Shown: positions 1 through 11,600 of the stretch, piece by piece
Numbering within the stretch: position 1 is the first letter of the stretch
Layout: each line of letters starts with the position of its first letter
Origin: Callaeas wilsoni
Taxonomy: Eukaryota; Chordata; Aves; Passeriformes; Callaeidae
Length of the DNA: 64,000 nucleotides
Assembly (NCBI GenBank): GCA_013398955.1
Contig: VWPU01017660.1
Span: 186,001-250,000 of the forward strand
Reading direction: 5' to 3'
The notes under the pieces: generated by a model
What the model was told of the DNA's origin: nothing
Seen by the model: only the letters and a program-made list of their open reading frames with translations
Databases searched by the model: none
Made by a program: the position numbers and the translations under genes

Positions 1-918
1 TGGGAAATCACAACAGAAATGCCAAACCAGTACTAGACTGGGGTGACCCAAACAGGGAGCTCTGCCCAGCCAGAGCTCCCTCTCATCGCCATTTCTCAAA
101 CAGAACTTCAGGATCAGGGAAGTCAGACTCACTCTTCCTTTAGTGATTTCTCTTTAAATATATATACTTAACGGTAGCATTTTAGAAATCATTCATCACT
201 GCCCTAAAATGTGATGCTGTTTGAGGTCAGGGTTGTATTTTCCATTGGGGACAGTTTGACCAACATTGAGTACTCTAAAATTTCCACCCCCACACACATA
301 TGGAGAGAGGGAAAGAGACTGTAGGATGATACATGTATCTTAATGTACCATACTAGACAGAGACAAAACCCACATTTTTAATAGCTTTCTCTATTGATTT
401 CAGAACTATTTATCATGTGACTGCAATAACACACATTTGCAGACTTTAAAAACTCAAGAGCTGCTTCGAGAATTCTGGGCTTGACTCTAATCTCACTGTA
501 AAATGGTAACATCTCCAATGAAGATAATTACCCTCATGTCAATGGGATCAGAAATGGGTAATTTGGCCTCATTGTGCTTAATTTTTAACCTTCTTTCAAG
601 CAGGAAAGCGTGTGGAGATGCAGTTTAGAACTGTTCATGCCTTTTGCAAGTTGGTCAGAGAAACACTTTGGAACTGTTTGTGCCCATCTTGGATCTGAAT
701 TTACTCCTCTTCCTGTACCTTCACCTTCTCTCTCTCTGTCACACATCCTCACTCCTTTCAGGTTTTGTCTCTCCTGCTCACCCTTCACGCTGTATTTTGT
801 ATTGTTACAAAAGGAACAATTTAGCTTAGATGAGCTGAAGGTTACCATGAGCAAACTCTGCTTTTGCTGCAGAACCCACCAAGGGTGGTGGAACCCTTCT
901 CTCTGTCTCCCTCCCCAG
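1..918. other. non-coding interval, nothing specific
   Basis: No repeat family or gene is recognised. The stretch is AT-moderate unique-looking DNA with a pyrimidine-rich run at about 700-790 (TCTCTCTCTCTG core). Short open frames at 585-935 (-) and 610-1107 (+) overlap each other on opposite strands, as chance frames do. Confidence 0.6.
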
Positions 919-984
919 CTGCAGAAATGTCCCACTCAGATGCTCAAGCTGATCTGGAGCACAGGCTGCTGGCTCCTATTCCCT
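919..984 (+). other. exon-like segment, 66 nt, phase 0/0
   Basis: A strong acceptor (TCTCCCTCCCCAG, AG at 917-918) is followed by 66 nt open in phase 0 and then a near-consensus donor (CCT then GTAAGT at 985). The 22-residue peptide starts LQKCPTQMLKLIW and is not recognised. Length divisible by three and an open frame are compatible with a coding exon but equally with a lncRNA exon or a decoy site pair. No adjoining exon with matching phase was identified. Confidence 0.22.
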
Positions 985-2119
985 GTAAGTTCACTCTTCA
1001 GAGGATGGGCCCTTTACCCATATTGCCTTAGAGAACAGACAGGTTTGCATAAAAAACTGCTCAGCAGCAGGGTGATGAATTGCTATGGTCAATTAGTAAT
1101 TTACTAATTGCATATTCTAGCAACCAAGCAGGATCTACGCTCTACCAAAGTAAACTATTACATACAGGAAAAAGAGAAAAGTGTAAAGAGGATGAATGAA
1201 GCAAAGTATTCCAGACTCCAAGATCCCTGGCTTGGGCAAGATCCTACAAACACCATGGAAAGGGTAATTTTCCTAATGCTATAAATGAGAGAGTGATGAT
1301 GATAAGATTTCCAGCAGACATTTCCTCTTTACATAAGGAAAAAACGGCCACATATGTGAGGTGAGACTATCTTCTCCTGCCATCACAGAGCACAGGCTCT
1401 GGGGCCACTTCTGAAGGGACCAAAACTGATTGAAGACAACAGAGCAAAAAGCAGAATCACAGCCCTGGAGTTCAGGACAGCAGACTTTGGCCTTTTCAAG
1501 GATCTACTCAGAGGAATTGCATGGGATACAGAGCTGCAGAGAAGAGGGGCCCAGAAATGCTGGTGGATTTGCACCCCTTTGAAAGCACTGTGTGTTCTAT
1601 TGCTGGGCAGGAAACCAGGCCTGAATAAAGGAGGTGCTTCCACCGAGAAGGATGCAGGATTTGGGAGATGTGAACTGCCTTTTCCTTAGCTCACACAGAA
1701 GCAGACCAAAGCCAAGAAAGCCTCTGATCCATCACTCCCAAGGTAGCCTCATCTCCTGGTGTGTGCACGCTGTGTTTGTGGAATGCCAAGGGAAGCTGGA
1801 GGAACTAAAACACGAAATGCCCTTTAAAACACAGGCTCTATTGTCTCCCCTGGCCAAATTTGCTTTAATCAGCTGCTGGCTCCATTTCACCTCTTGAACA
1901 TGAGCTCCCAGATCTTCAAGGCACACTGAACCAGTGAGCAGGCAGAGCAGGAGGGGAAAACAACCAAACCTAAACTTCACCTGGGCTGAGATTACTCGTT
2001 CCCTTTGGTCTCTTTGCCCAGGTGACGAGATGCTCTCACGTGGCCAGAAAGCAAAAGAACAGAAATAGAAAAATCAGATGCTACCAGGAGGAAGAGGGAG
2101 CAATGTAAACTGCCTGTTG
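985..2119. other. non-coding interval, nothing specific
   Basis: Unique-looking DNA with no recognised repeat. Small open frames at 1383-1643 (-), 1634-1897 (+) and 1732-1980 (-) overlap in opposite senses and resemble no family. Confidence 0.6.
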
Positions 2120-2420
2120 TTCTGTGCATGCTTCCCCCCCACTTCTTTAATTTCAATTTGCAAAGACAGTGAAATGGAAAATGTGCCTCTAATTATTACC
2201 CCTCTGTTCTTCCTAAAAGCCTCTCTCTGAACTTTTAAGTCTCCTCAAGTTTCAAGTTCTCTTTTTCTCCCTCTCTCTTTTTCTCTTTCTCTCTCCCCCT
2301 TTTTTATTTAAACTAATCTAAAAAAGCTATAAAAAGCCTCTGACACTATAAATTCCCTTGTAAACCCTGGTTTTATAGGTTTAATTGCCTCCTTTTACTG
2401 CCTTGCATGCTTTGTTCCTT
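2120..2420. promoter_or_regulatory. possible conserved non-coding element or promoter
   Basis: This AT-rich block contains a long pyrimidine tract (about 2218-2300, CTCTTTCT-type) followed by a textbook TATA motif, TATAAAAAG, at 2328-2336. About 75 bases further is a SOX-type CTTTGTTCC (2409-2417), and TAATTATT-type homeobox sites lie upstream near 2190. The combination resembles either a TATA promoter reading rightward or an enhancer. Conservation cannot be judged from one sequence. Confidence 0.22.
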
Positions 2421-5400
2421 CAGTATTTTAGAGAGCTGCCCCAGTATTTAGTACAAGCAGGCAACCTGGGGAAAGAGAGACCAGCTCAGAGCCCTGGACT
2501 AGAATTTGGCTGTGGTTAGAGCTCTGGCATGGGCAGCACCCTTCGAGGACTGAGTCTGGAAGTGGCTCCGCTCAGGCTGTGGCGTGCAGGATGCTGACCT
2601 ACACAAAACCAGAGAAAAACCCCAGCACGGGGGAGTTCAAGTCCTCCTTGATGGGATAAAATCGGGCTCACAGGCCTGGAGGGAATGAGAAAAGCCACAA
2701 AGAATCTCTCACAGGGGAAGGGGTGCTGAGGAGGATTCTTCTTTTCCTGCTGCAGGAAAAGATCCTTCCCTGAGCATCGGCAAAGCACAGTGCAAGAATC
2801 CCAAAGGTTCTCGAGCAAGCAGCAAGGGCTCTCCTGTGGTGGGTGCTGTACAAACAGGGACAAACAAGTGAGATCCCAGTCCAGGGAGCTCCCCACACAA
2901 ATAATTATCCTCCTCAAATAAGGGCAGCGGGGTGAGTGTGAAAATCCTACCAAGATTGCCCCTGGATCCTTCATAATCTCTCAGTCGTACTTTTGATCCC
3001 AAAGCCTTAATGCCCAAGCAATCAGCAAAATCCATCTTTGCTTCAGACACACATTTCCTAATTATGCCACTACTTGCTGAATGGCTTCCCCACATCTTAA
3101 CCAGAGACTGTGGCTGTGCCTCACCCTGAGGGGTGCAAGAGGAGAAAAGATGTACAGAGATTTCATGTGGGGAGCTAAAAGAAGTCTCTGTTTTTTTTTG
3201 AGGGTTAGAACTGCCAAATGGACTTGGAAAAACTGCCCACATTCACAGTGCAAGATTTTTTTCTCATTAAAGAACATACACAGCACGTTTCTGCACAGGT
3301 TTTGCCTCCAGAGCCATCCTCACCAATGGCATGGAAGTTTCACTCCCTGCCTTGAGCCTTGGATCCAAGAGCCTGATGCCCGGCAAAAGGCAGCAGCACA
3401 GACACTGCAGACCTTTCACCTAAAGGCTGGGGTGCTTTTCCCATCAGTGTTTCCAGAATCCCTTTCCTGGCTCCTGGAGAATGTGAAATGACATCCTTGG
3501 TTCCATCTGAATCTAGAGATTTTTTTGCCTATCACATGCAGGTGATCTGTTAAGAAGAACGGATTCTGCAGGATTTTATTCCTGAACTCCTTCTTTTACC
3601 AGTTCTAATTCAACAGATTTGGGAAATAAAAAATACTAGAAAGAAGGGAGAAATAAATGAAAGCCTAAAAGCTTTCAAACGGTTTGGTTTTGGCTTAACT
3701 GAGGAAATGATAAAGGCATCCAAATGTGGGTTTTGTTGGCAAATGAAGGGTTTTATTTTTTTCTCTTTTTTCCTGAAGGGGCAAGGCTCTTGAATCCTGA
3801 TGTGTGTTCAGCTTGCACTACATTCTGGTTTATGGCAACTTCAGAAAATGTTGAGCATTCTTCACCAAATATGTCAGAGAGAAAGAAGTCTCAAGATTAT
3901 TAAGTGTCTGGAAGTTTTATAAATACAAGTCAGCCAGTAAGGGAACAAGATACAATTTTGTTTCCCCATCCTTAATCTAAAGCATACATTAGATTTCTTT
4001 ATGCTGTTCACCAAGTTGCCATTCTCTGAAATGCTTCCCCCAGCTCAGGGAAAAGGGACGTACACGTTATGTGAAGAACTGAATCTGCTTTTTGTACTAA
4101 CCAAGGTAAAAGAGTAACAACCTCTTTATTTTTCCAGACCACTTATGATTTTATAGACCTGTATTGTATCTCTCCTCAGCTACCTCACAGATCCCTGCTC
4201 TATTTAACTGCCCTTCATAAATATGATGGTTTTCCCTCTCTTGCCTCTGCATTTCTTTTCTTAGCTGGGTCCTGTGAAGACGAAAGAAGAAACATTCCCT
4301 ATTTGTGAAAAGGGAATTTAAAAGTATGTGTTCACACACAGGTTATTCCCTGTGAACAAGCAGATCCTGAAAAAATACCCTGCTTGTTTTAGCCATTAAA
4401 CTGTTGGCAGCAGGGCAGGCAAGACGGACGACGATGGAAGGGGAGAGGCACTCAGAGGATCAAAATCTGCAAGAAAAGGAGGTTTAAAACAAATGAACTG
4501 AAGAAAGAACTTGTTGTTGGTGAAGTTGATCCTTCATGCTGCTCTGCTATCTTGTAAAAGGAGTTTTATTTGCCTTTTTGTGGGAGTCCTGGGAGGAAAC
4601 TATTAAAGCCCCAGGCTTTAGGCAGTTTGTGGGGATGTGGATGCAGGCACAGGGGTGGGTGCGTGTGTTTGGGCGTGCAGAGCTGGGTTTTCTCCCTCCC
4701 TTTTACAAGGGCCGGTCAGGTCACAAGGTTAAAGCCAGGGGGGACTTATTCTGTGTCGTAAGAATTTTTACAAAGTGTAAAGGATCAAAGTAATTAGCTG
4801 AGGGTGAGAGCCCAGGACTGTCAGAGAAGCAATGCAGCCCCTGCCCGGGAGTCCTGATGGCAGCCGGCCGGCCTCAAACTCCAGATCCCGGGAATAACCT
4901 TACCCAACAGGTCTGCACAGCACGGGGGGTGCTGCTCCATACGAAACTTGTAAGGGAGAAGAAAGGCAAAATTTTGGATGGAGCGACTGGAAAATGTTCC
5001 AGCAATGTGGCTGAATGAAACCCAGGAGATTTTAGGTGTGAAGGTTTTAAAGCCAGCTGTCTCTGCTGCTGTGAGAGCTGCCAGACCTCGCTGGCACTCT
5101 GTGGAGAGCAGGTCACTGCTTCCTGCTCCCAGCTAGCAAAGATCACCCCAAAGCCAGTCAGGACTCTCAGTCCCTCAGTTTGGTCCTTCAAAGCAAACAA
5201 GCAAGAAGGGAAGAGGCACATGGGGTGATAAAGCATCAACATCAAAACAGTGGATCCCAGGGGTGGATCAAAGCTACCTGCAAGTGCTAGCCAAGAACTT
5301 CCTACTGGAAATCTCTGTTCTCTGTGCTGGCTCTCCTGCTGCCTGTTGTTGTTGGGATGCTCCTGACGCAATTCAAGCATCCAGCCGCACTCTCAGTAGA

Positions 5401-6299
5401 ACAAGCCAGGCCCCAGCACACCTGCAGTGTCTGGGCAAGGACATCCCCTGCTGCACCACTGGCCTGGGCTTCCAAAGCGGGCAGGCTGGGAAGCACCCGA
5501 GTCACTCCCTTCCAGATGTTCACAGGAAGGAGCTTTGCCTCCACACCCACATCGCTCACCTTGGGAAGGAACCTTTGATGACATCCACCTCCTGTGTCCC
5601 TTGAAGCAACCCAGGGTTTTATTCCTAGGATGACAGGGGTACACGAGCCCAGCATCCACCGCACAGCAAGAAAATCAATTGCTCCTGACATTGCACCGTC
5701 CATCCAGTGCTCCAGGATCCCTTTTTTCCCTGTTGTACAGACAAATATTTGATACTGGGAAACACGTTTTGTTAGAAGATTTTAGGAGAAGTACTGGGAT
5801 GAGATCTCTAGCCAAAGAGACTGCCCTACTTATGCATGACTGCCACTGCTCCAGGGGTGGCTCACATGTGTAAGATGCCAAACTACACAGCACATGAACA
5901 CGGAGTGCAGCCCTGGAGAGCCTCCAAGGGCCTGCAGTCACCCATGGTTTGGACTGGCACTGGTAACTGAGAAGAATGAGTTATGTTCTAAATACAGACC
6001 AAGCTCTTCCAGATGGCCACGGAAGGACTTGCTGGGCACTGGCCAAGGCCACCAGATCCCTCGCCTCTCCCAGACTCATTCAGCAAGAAGCTAATTAGCT
6101 GCCACTCTTAGAAATCAAGGGGATAGGAAGGAATTACAGAGAAAGACTGGAAATCCCAGTCGTCTCTGTATCACAGCTGGAAATGAGCTGTGCATCCTCC
6201 TTCCCTGGAGCGCTGGGATGACAGAAGGAGGTGGCACTCCTACACCCTACCTTCAGCTGCTGCGTGGAAGGAGGATATTGACTCACACAAAAGCTTCTT
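2421..6299. other. non-coding interval, nothing specific
   Basis: No transposon, RNA gene or convincing exon was recognised. The frames at 2516-2974 (-), 2709-3242 (-), 3081-3491 (+), 4874-5380 (-) and 5263-5703 (both strands) have no family resemblance, and several run antisense to one another. A small GC-rich patch occurs near 4,845-4,930. Confidence 0.55.
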
Positions 6300-6760
6300 T
6301 TTTAAACTACTGCATTAGTTTTATTAAATGTTTATAATCTACGTTTCACCTTTCCTCCCCAAATTACACTCATCCTTGTGAGAGAATAAAAATTAGCTGC
6401 CTAACCACAGCTTTGGCTGCGAGCCGCCTCCAGCCCCAGCCAGGATGAGTTAGTGCTCGTGGTGTTATTGATCTCCAGGCACAGATTGTCTGGCTCGTGA
6501 GCCTCATGTCTCCTATCCCACTCTGAGACCTGCCTTCCCTTGGCATCCCCCTGGTCTGAGCCTACTTGAGATGCAAAATGCAGAGCTGGCAGGTGTGGCT
6601 GCACCATGGCCCACAGCCATTTATCACACACTTCTCAATAAGCTAATAGCCCTAATGTGTGAAAATTGATTTCTGGGGTGAATGCAAAAGTCCCAGTGAT
6701 TTACACTCTATTTCCAATTGATGAGGCTCAATTGATTTCAACAAGTACTAAAATATTTAC
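6300..6760. promoter_or_regulatory. possible enhancer with clustered ATTGAT motifs
   Basis: Three ATTGAT hexamers (6665-6670, 6717-6722, 6731-6736), each within an A/T-rich flank, fall inside 72 bases. ATTGAT is the core of ONECUT/HNF6 sites. The block also carries TAAT cores near 6644-6656. There are no repeats or frames of note. This is inferred from motif clustering only. Confidence 0.25.
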
Positions 6761-9399
6761 CACAGTGGGAGGCAGAGGGAGGGGTGTAGGGAAGGCTGGG
6801 AACAGGGTCATCACTCAGGGAAAGGCATCCCAGCAGTGCTGGTGAGCAGCACCATCAGCCTCTGGAAGGGCCCAGCAGAACATGAAGCATTTGGCAGAGC
6901 AGGAAAACTACTTGGTGAGCCAGAAGGAAAGCAATGACAAAAGAGAAGGAAAAACTGATGTGTCATAAACATAGCACTGCAGCATTGGGGTGAGCTAGGA
7001 CTCATAAAACTCCCCTGATTTCTTGGAGTAATAACTCTGGGAAAGCACCTTTGATGCTGTGTCCTGCCAAGGGTAGTTTGGACTCGGCTGCCTTTGCTCT
7101 CTGACTCTCAGGGGCTCCGTGGGCTCCAGGACAGCACAGCTACCCTCAAGGTTAACAAGAAAAGGTCCAGTGACTTCTTCACAGCCACCACCTGCCCTGG
7201 AAGCAAAACCTCTCCAGCTGCAGCTGCCCATAACACACATCTGTGCTCCAGAGTTTGGTGGCTGGGACAGCCCAGGCTGAGCAGGACAACTCCAACACTG
7301 ACCCCAAGCACCAGTGTCCTCCCCAGTCACCCTGGCAGTCACCAGTGCCTCCAGGAGAAGGGCATGGGGGAGGAATGGAAGTTGAAGCACTCCCACAGTC
7401 TACAAGGTCTTGTATTTTCCTGAGCCCTCTCAGCATCTCCTTCCACCTGAGCTTGATGCAACAAACTCAGCTCTCAGGTCCCACTGACCTTTCTCGAGTC
7501 ATCCTCCCCTTCCCCTGTTGCTTAATCCTCCCTTCTCCTCCCTTTCCCTCACCTCCATAGGGTAAAGTTCTCATTTCCTAGATCAAACGTTGGCACTTGT
7601 CAGACCAAAAGCTTTGAAATACATCTCAGCAATGAATAATTTCCAAGTTCAGAGCTGCCCCCATCTCTCTCTTTGTCACTCAAAAGCAGTTCAGGGCAGA
7701 GGCTTGCAAACCTCTACAGAATGCCAAACCCCAGTCTTTTAGCAGTGGGGTCAAGAAACAACGTTCAGATCCAGGTCTAGGCGTGAAACTACCAACAGCC
7801 ATGGGGTGGTAGCTCCCCTGTAAGGCAGGAGGGCTTTCACTCATCACACGCTTCCCCCCAAACCTTGCCATGGGAAAGTGGAGGTGCTGCCCCATCACAG
7901 CTCTCACAGTCCTGCCTGTGCCTGAACAGCCAACAGCATCTCAGCCCATTTCTCCAGGTCAGGGCCAGCACATGGAGCCAATATCCCCACAGTCCTCGAG
8001 TTTATCTGGAATATTCTATTTTCTTAGAAGTGATGGTGAATTTCCCACGTAGGTCTGACTCCTCTGAACTCCTGAAGGTGCTGCCATAAGCAGAATTTCT
8101 CTATTTCTTATCTCTCTACTCATGCTGCTGTGCAATCATCATGACAAAATGCCCCAGGGACTATGAAACAGCAATAAATAAAGAAAACACATTCAGCTAA
8201 AATAAAAAACTCCTACTTTTACCAAGCTCCCAGTGGGACAATAGCAGAAGATGAGGAGCACAACATATTCAAACTTCATGTACAGAGGGCCATGAGCTGG
8301 TCCCTCAGCCCTGTGCCCTGAGCCCACCTGCAGGGGCAGCGCCAGGAGCTCAGCTGATGGAGCTCAAGACAACTTTGTTCAATCCCCCAAATGAGAATCT
8401 GCTTTCTAAACATTTGTTAAACCGTCAGAGGGAAAAGCCAGATGATGAGCCTGAGGACAACGTTCAGCTGATGCAAAGCACAGGAAGCCCATGGGGTTGG
8501 ATCAGTTTAGAGCAGGCAACTCACTGAAACTTTAAACTCCCTTTCAAACACTCTCAGCAACCCCTCAATCCGCCAGCTGCAAAGGAATTCACTGACCACT
8601 ATGGCCATGATATCTGCTACTCCATTCTTCTTGGAAACTGCGAATGAAAAGCCCAGCTTTGCTCTTCAGCAGTTTTGGTTTCCTGCCTCAAAGCACTGCC
8701 CAGCCTGACAAGTAAGGAATGCTCAGAGTGCCCAACTGCACACAGGTCTTTGTGCTGACACGGAAACCCAGCCCTTCACTTATCAACGGACCAAGTGCAA
8801 ACAGATTCTCCCTCGGCTGTTTTCTTCTCATCCTGGCACACTAAGGCAGATCCTTCAGCAAAAAGAAGTTATTTGCCCAAGCAAAAATCCTTCTTGCTGC
8901 TGTAAAAAGTATCCTGCTGGCAGGTGTGCTCTGCTCATTTCACTGCACTTGAAATGGCAGAGGAGAAAAGAAGAGATATTAATGCTGTCACCAAGGACAC
9001 CCACTCATCCTCTGATTTTCCAGTTCCCTGTTTTAGATAATTCCTCACTCTGCTTCTTAGTTTACACAATTCAGATCAGTCCTTCCAGAGAGACTAGGAT
9101 GTGCCAAAAAAGAAGAAAACAAGTGCACAGTTAAACCACATGCCAAGCGGGCAAACCCAAAGCAATTCTGCTTCCACAGTTCCTTTTCCTCTGCCACTGT
9201 CTTACTCCATCAGCCTCTGCTTTTTCTCACCTTGCTGAGAAGTTCCAAAGGTGTTGCACTTGGAAGACCTGGAGCAGGAAGCTCTCACAGCATCAAGTAC
9301 TAATTGTTATTCACCTTCACAAGAAGATGATGCAGTGTTTAATCAGCAAATGTCTCCATCTGAGCTCTCCAGGTGAAAAATGATATGCAAGTGCAAAGT
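6761..9399. other. non-coding interval, nothing specific
   Basis: Unique-looking DNA without a recognised repeat. Overlapping sense and antisense frames at 6995-7560 show no known domain. A pyrimidine-rich run of mixed C/T lies at about 7498-7556. Confidence 0.55.
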
Positions 9400-9790
9400 G
9401 TTTCTTAAAAATATTGGAAATACATTTTATAAATAATAAAAGAGGAGAAACTTCCATTTTAGCCTGTGTCTATTCCTCTGGCCATCCCCATTCCCCTCTC
9501 TCCTGCTCACTCTGCAGAGCTGTATAGAAAATCAGAATCCAATCTCAGCAAATCCTATTGACTGTCTCCTGTCACTCACCTGATTAAAGGTTCCACTTAC
9601 ATCCAAATGCTTCGAGCCCACTCTGAGCCATTCATAAAACTCCTATTGAAGGATTAGCTTTCACAAACTTTGCCTTAATGATTATGCATTCTATTGATCA
9701 GCGGGGGAAACTATAAAAATTGACACCAGAATAAACTTTGAAGGACTGCTCTCGCTCAGCAGAACCCGGATCAATTGGAATCGACCAGGA
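9400..9790. promoter_or_regulatory. possible homeobox/POU-type enhancer or TATA promoter
   Basis: The core at 9660-9760 contains TTAATGATTATGCAT (9675-9689), which joins a TAAT homeobox core to a POU-like TATGCAT, followed by ATTGATCA (9693-9700). A TATA-like CTATAAAAAT (9711-9720) comes next, preceded by GCGGGGGAAA. This density of developmental transcription factor cores without a repeat is typical of conserved vertebrate enhancers. The TATA-like element would give a start near 9740-9750 if it is a promoter. Both readings are inference. Confidence 0.28.
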
Positions 9791-11540
9791 TGATAGAGAA
9801 GGGGGGAAAACAACCTCTCTCCATTAGCTGGGTGTAATCCTGATTAGCTAAATGGTGAAGTTTTTTCCTATCTGTCTCTATTTGACTGCTGAAATCCAGC
9901 AGCATGTCAGTGTGGTGCAGATTATCAGACCTTGGGGATAACACCAAATGCATTGGTGTGTGTTCATTCCACCTTTGCTCCTCAGATAAGACCTCCTTCA
10001 CCACTGCTTTGATGTTCAGATTTCCTTATCCCTGCTCCCCAGTTTAAAACGATCCAACACACCGCAGAGATTATTTTGTTCGTGGAGGGAATAGGTATTA
10101 GTCACTGATAACAAAAGGAAACAGTGCGTTAATGTAACATTCCTAAGGTCAGTCAGGAATTCTTTGGGTTTTACCCTCGGAATTCTTTTCCAAACCTTTT
10201 TGGGACAACACGTGCACACAAGCAGGTATCCAGCTTTGGCGAGTCTGCCTGAAGCAGGAAACGACTCAAGAGAGATGAGACCAAAACTTGATTGCTTTTC
10301 TAAATATTCCACTAGGTTCAATATCAGAAAAAAAAAAAAATCATCTTCTGCCCATAAAATCTGCCTCTCACATCCTTAGACCATCATGGCTCCAGAGCAA
10401 TAATGACTCCTTGTGTTCACTCCGTTGGCCAGTGTTATCCAAATTCCAGCTGGAATGCACAGATAAGGATACAAACACCGCTCAAAATTCAACTGCAAGT
10501 TACCTGAGGATACCCAGTTCCAGTTCCTCATGTTCTCTGTATTTTACTGCCTAATCTCAACCACTTAGGCGTCATTTCAACACAGCCCTCCTCAGTTCCT
10601 CCCACCTGAGCGTTCAGCACTGCCAGATACCAGCAGGAGCTTCCTGAGAGGGTTTACAGGCAGAGCTGGATCCAGACCTTGGCTAACATCTCCCATGGGT
10701 AGCTGTCCCGTTCCAAGGAGTATGGACAACATCCAGCCCAGGAAAGCAGATGTTTTTAGTCCCAGAACTGACCTTATCTAGGGCCCAGCCTTACAAGCAC
10801 TGGAGTCCGGCTCAAGTTCATATTATGCTGAGATATTTTCCCAGGCTCAGTTCCAGGTGGTCACTGAAATCCAGGTTTCCTTTTTACTGTGAGATTACTC
10901 ACCAGATGAGCAATCCATTTGCTGTTTGACAGCCATGTACTCTTTCTTATACGGTATCCCAGAAAGCTGGGACCATATTAGAAAGGGTAATTGAAAAAGA
11001 GAATTGACAATAATGGCCAATTTGAAGAAGATTCTTTCAATAAAATCATACGGCCAAGACATACTTTTCCATAAAAACATTTCCAGGGCTACAGAAACTT
11101 GTAACTACGAGCAGGATACATCTCAGGTAATTTTAGCAGTCAGGAAATGAGGTCTAGCCTAGATAATCCCCCAGGCTCTTGGCTGAGCCAATGGCACAGG
11201 CACGTGCTGAGGTAACACATCCCATGTGTCCCAGAGAACTTGTGGGGATGGAATGGCTCACCCTGGAAGGCTAAACACCACCTCAGAGTGCCAGGCATGG
11301 CCACCTGCATGGAGCCAGAGAGCAGCAAAAGCGTGGCCAAGGCAAGCAGCCAAAGTCCTTGTGTGTGATGAACTCAGACAATATTCCAAACTGATTCTTG
11401 GATATACTCAGGGACGCAGGAACAGAAACCCAAGATGATGGACTCGATGAAAAAGTGGCCTGCCCCAAAGATAAAGCAAGAAGTAAAACTGATCCTTAAA
11501 GGAAAACCCTGTGTGGATCAGGTTAGTCAGAAGCCACGCC
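9791..11540. other. non-coding interval, nothing specific
   Basis: No repeat or gene is recognised apart from a poly(A) run near 10,329-10,341. The frames at 10016-10321 (-), 10164-10379 (+), 11140-11340 (-) and 11226-11438 (+) overlap antisense and look like chance. An 82-codon Lys-rich frame begins at 11,435 (+) and ends at 11,683. It is unrecognised and has no splice-site support. Confidence 0.55.
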
Positions 11541-11557
11541 CAGACATACTCAAATTA

Positions 11558-11593
11558 GCAGTTAATTGCTCCAAAGCTATGGTAATTAACTGC
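11558..11593. repeat. 10-bp perfect inverted repeat with TAATTAAC sites
   Basis: GCAGTTAATT at 11558-11567 is mirrored by AATTAACTGC at 11584-11593 across a 16-base spacer. Each arm carries a TTAATT homeobox core, so this may be a paired homeodomain site as well as a small hairpin. Confidence 0.6.
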
Positions 11594-11600
11594 CACCAGT

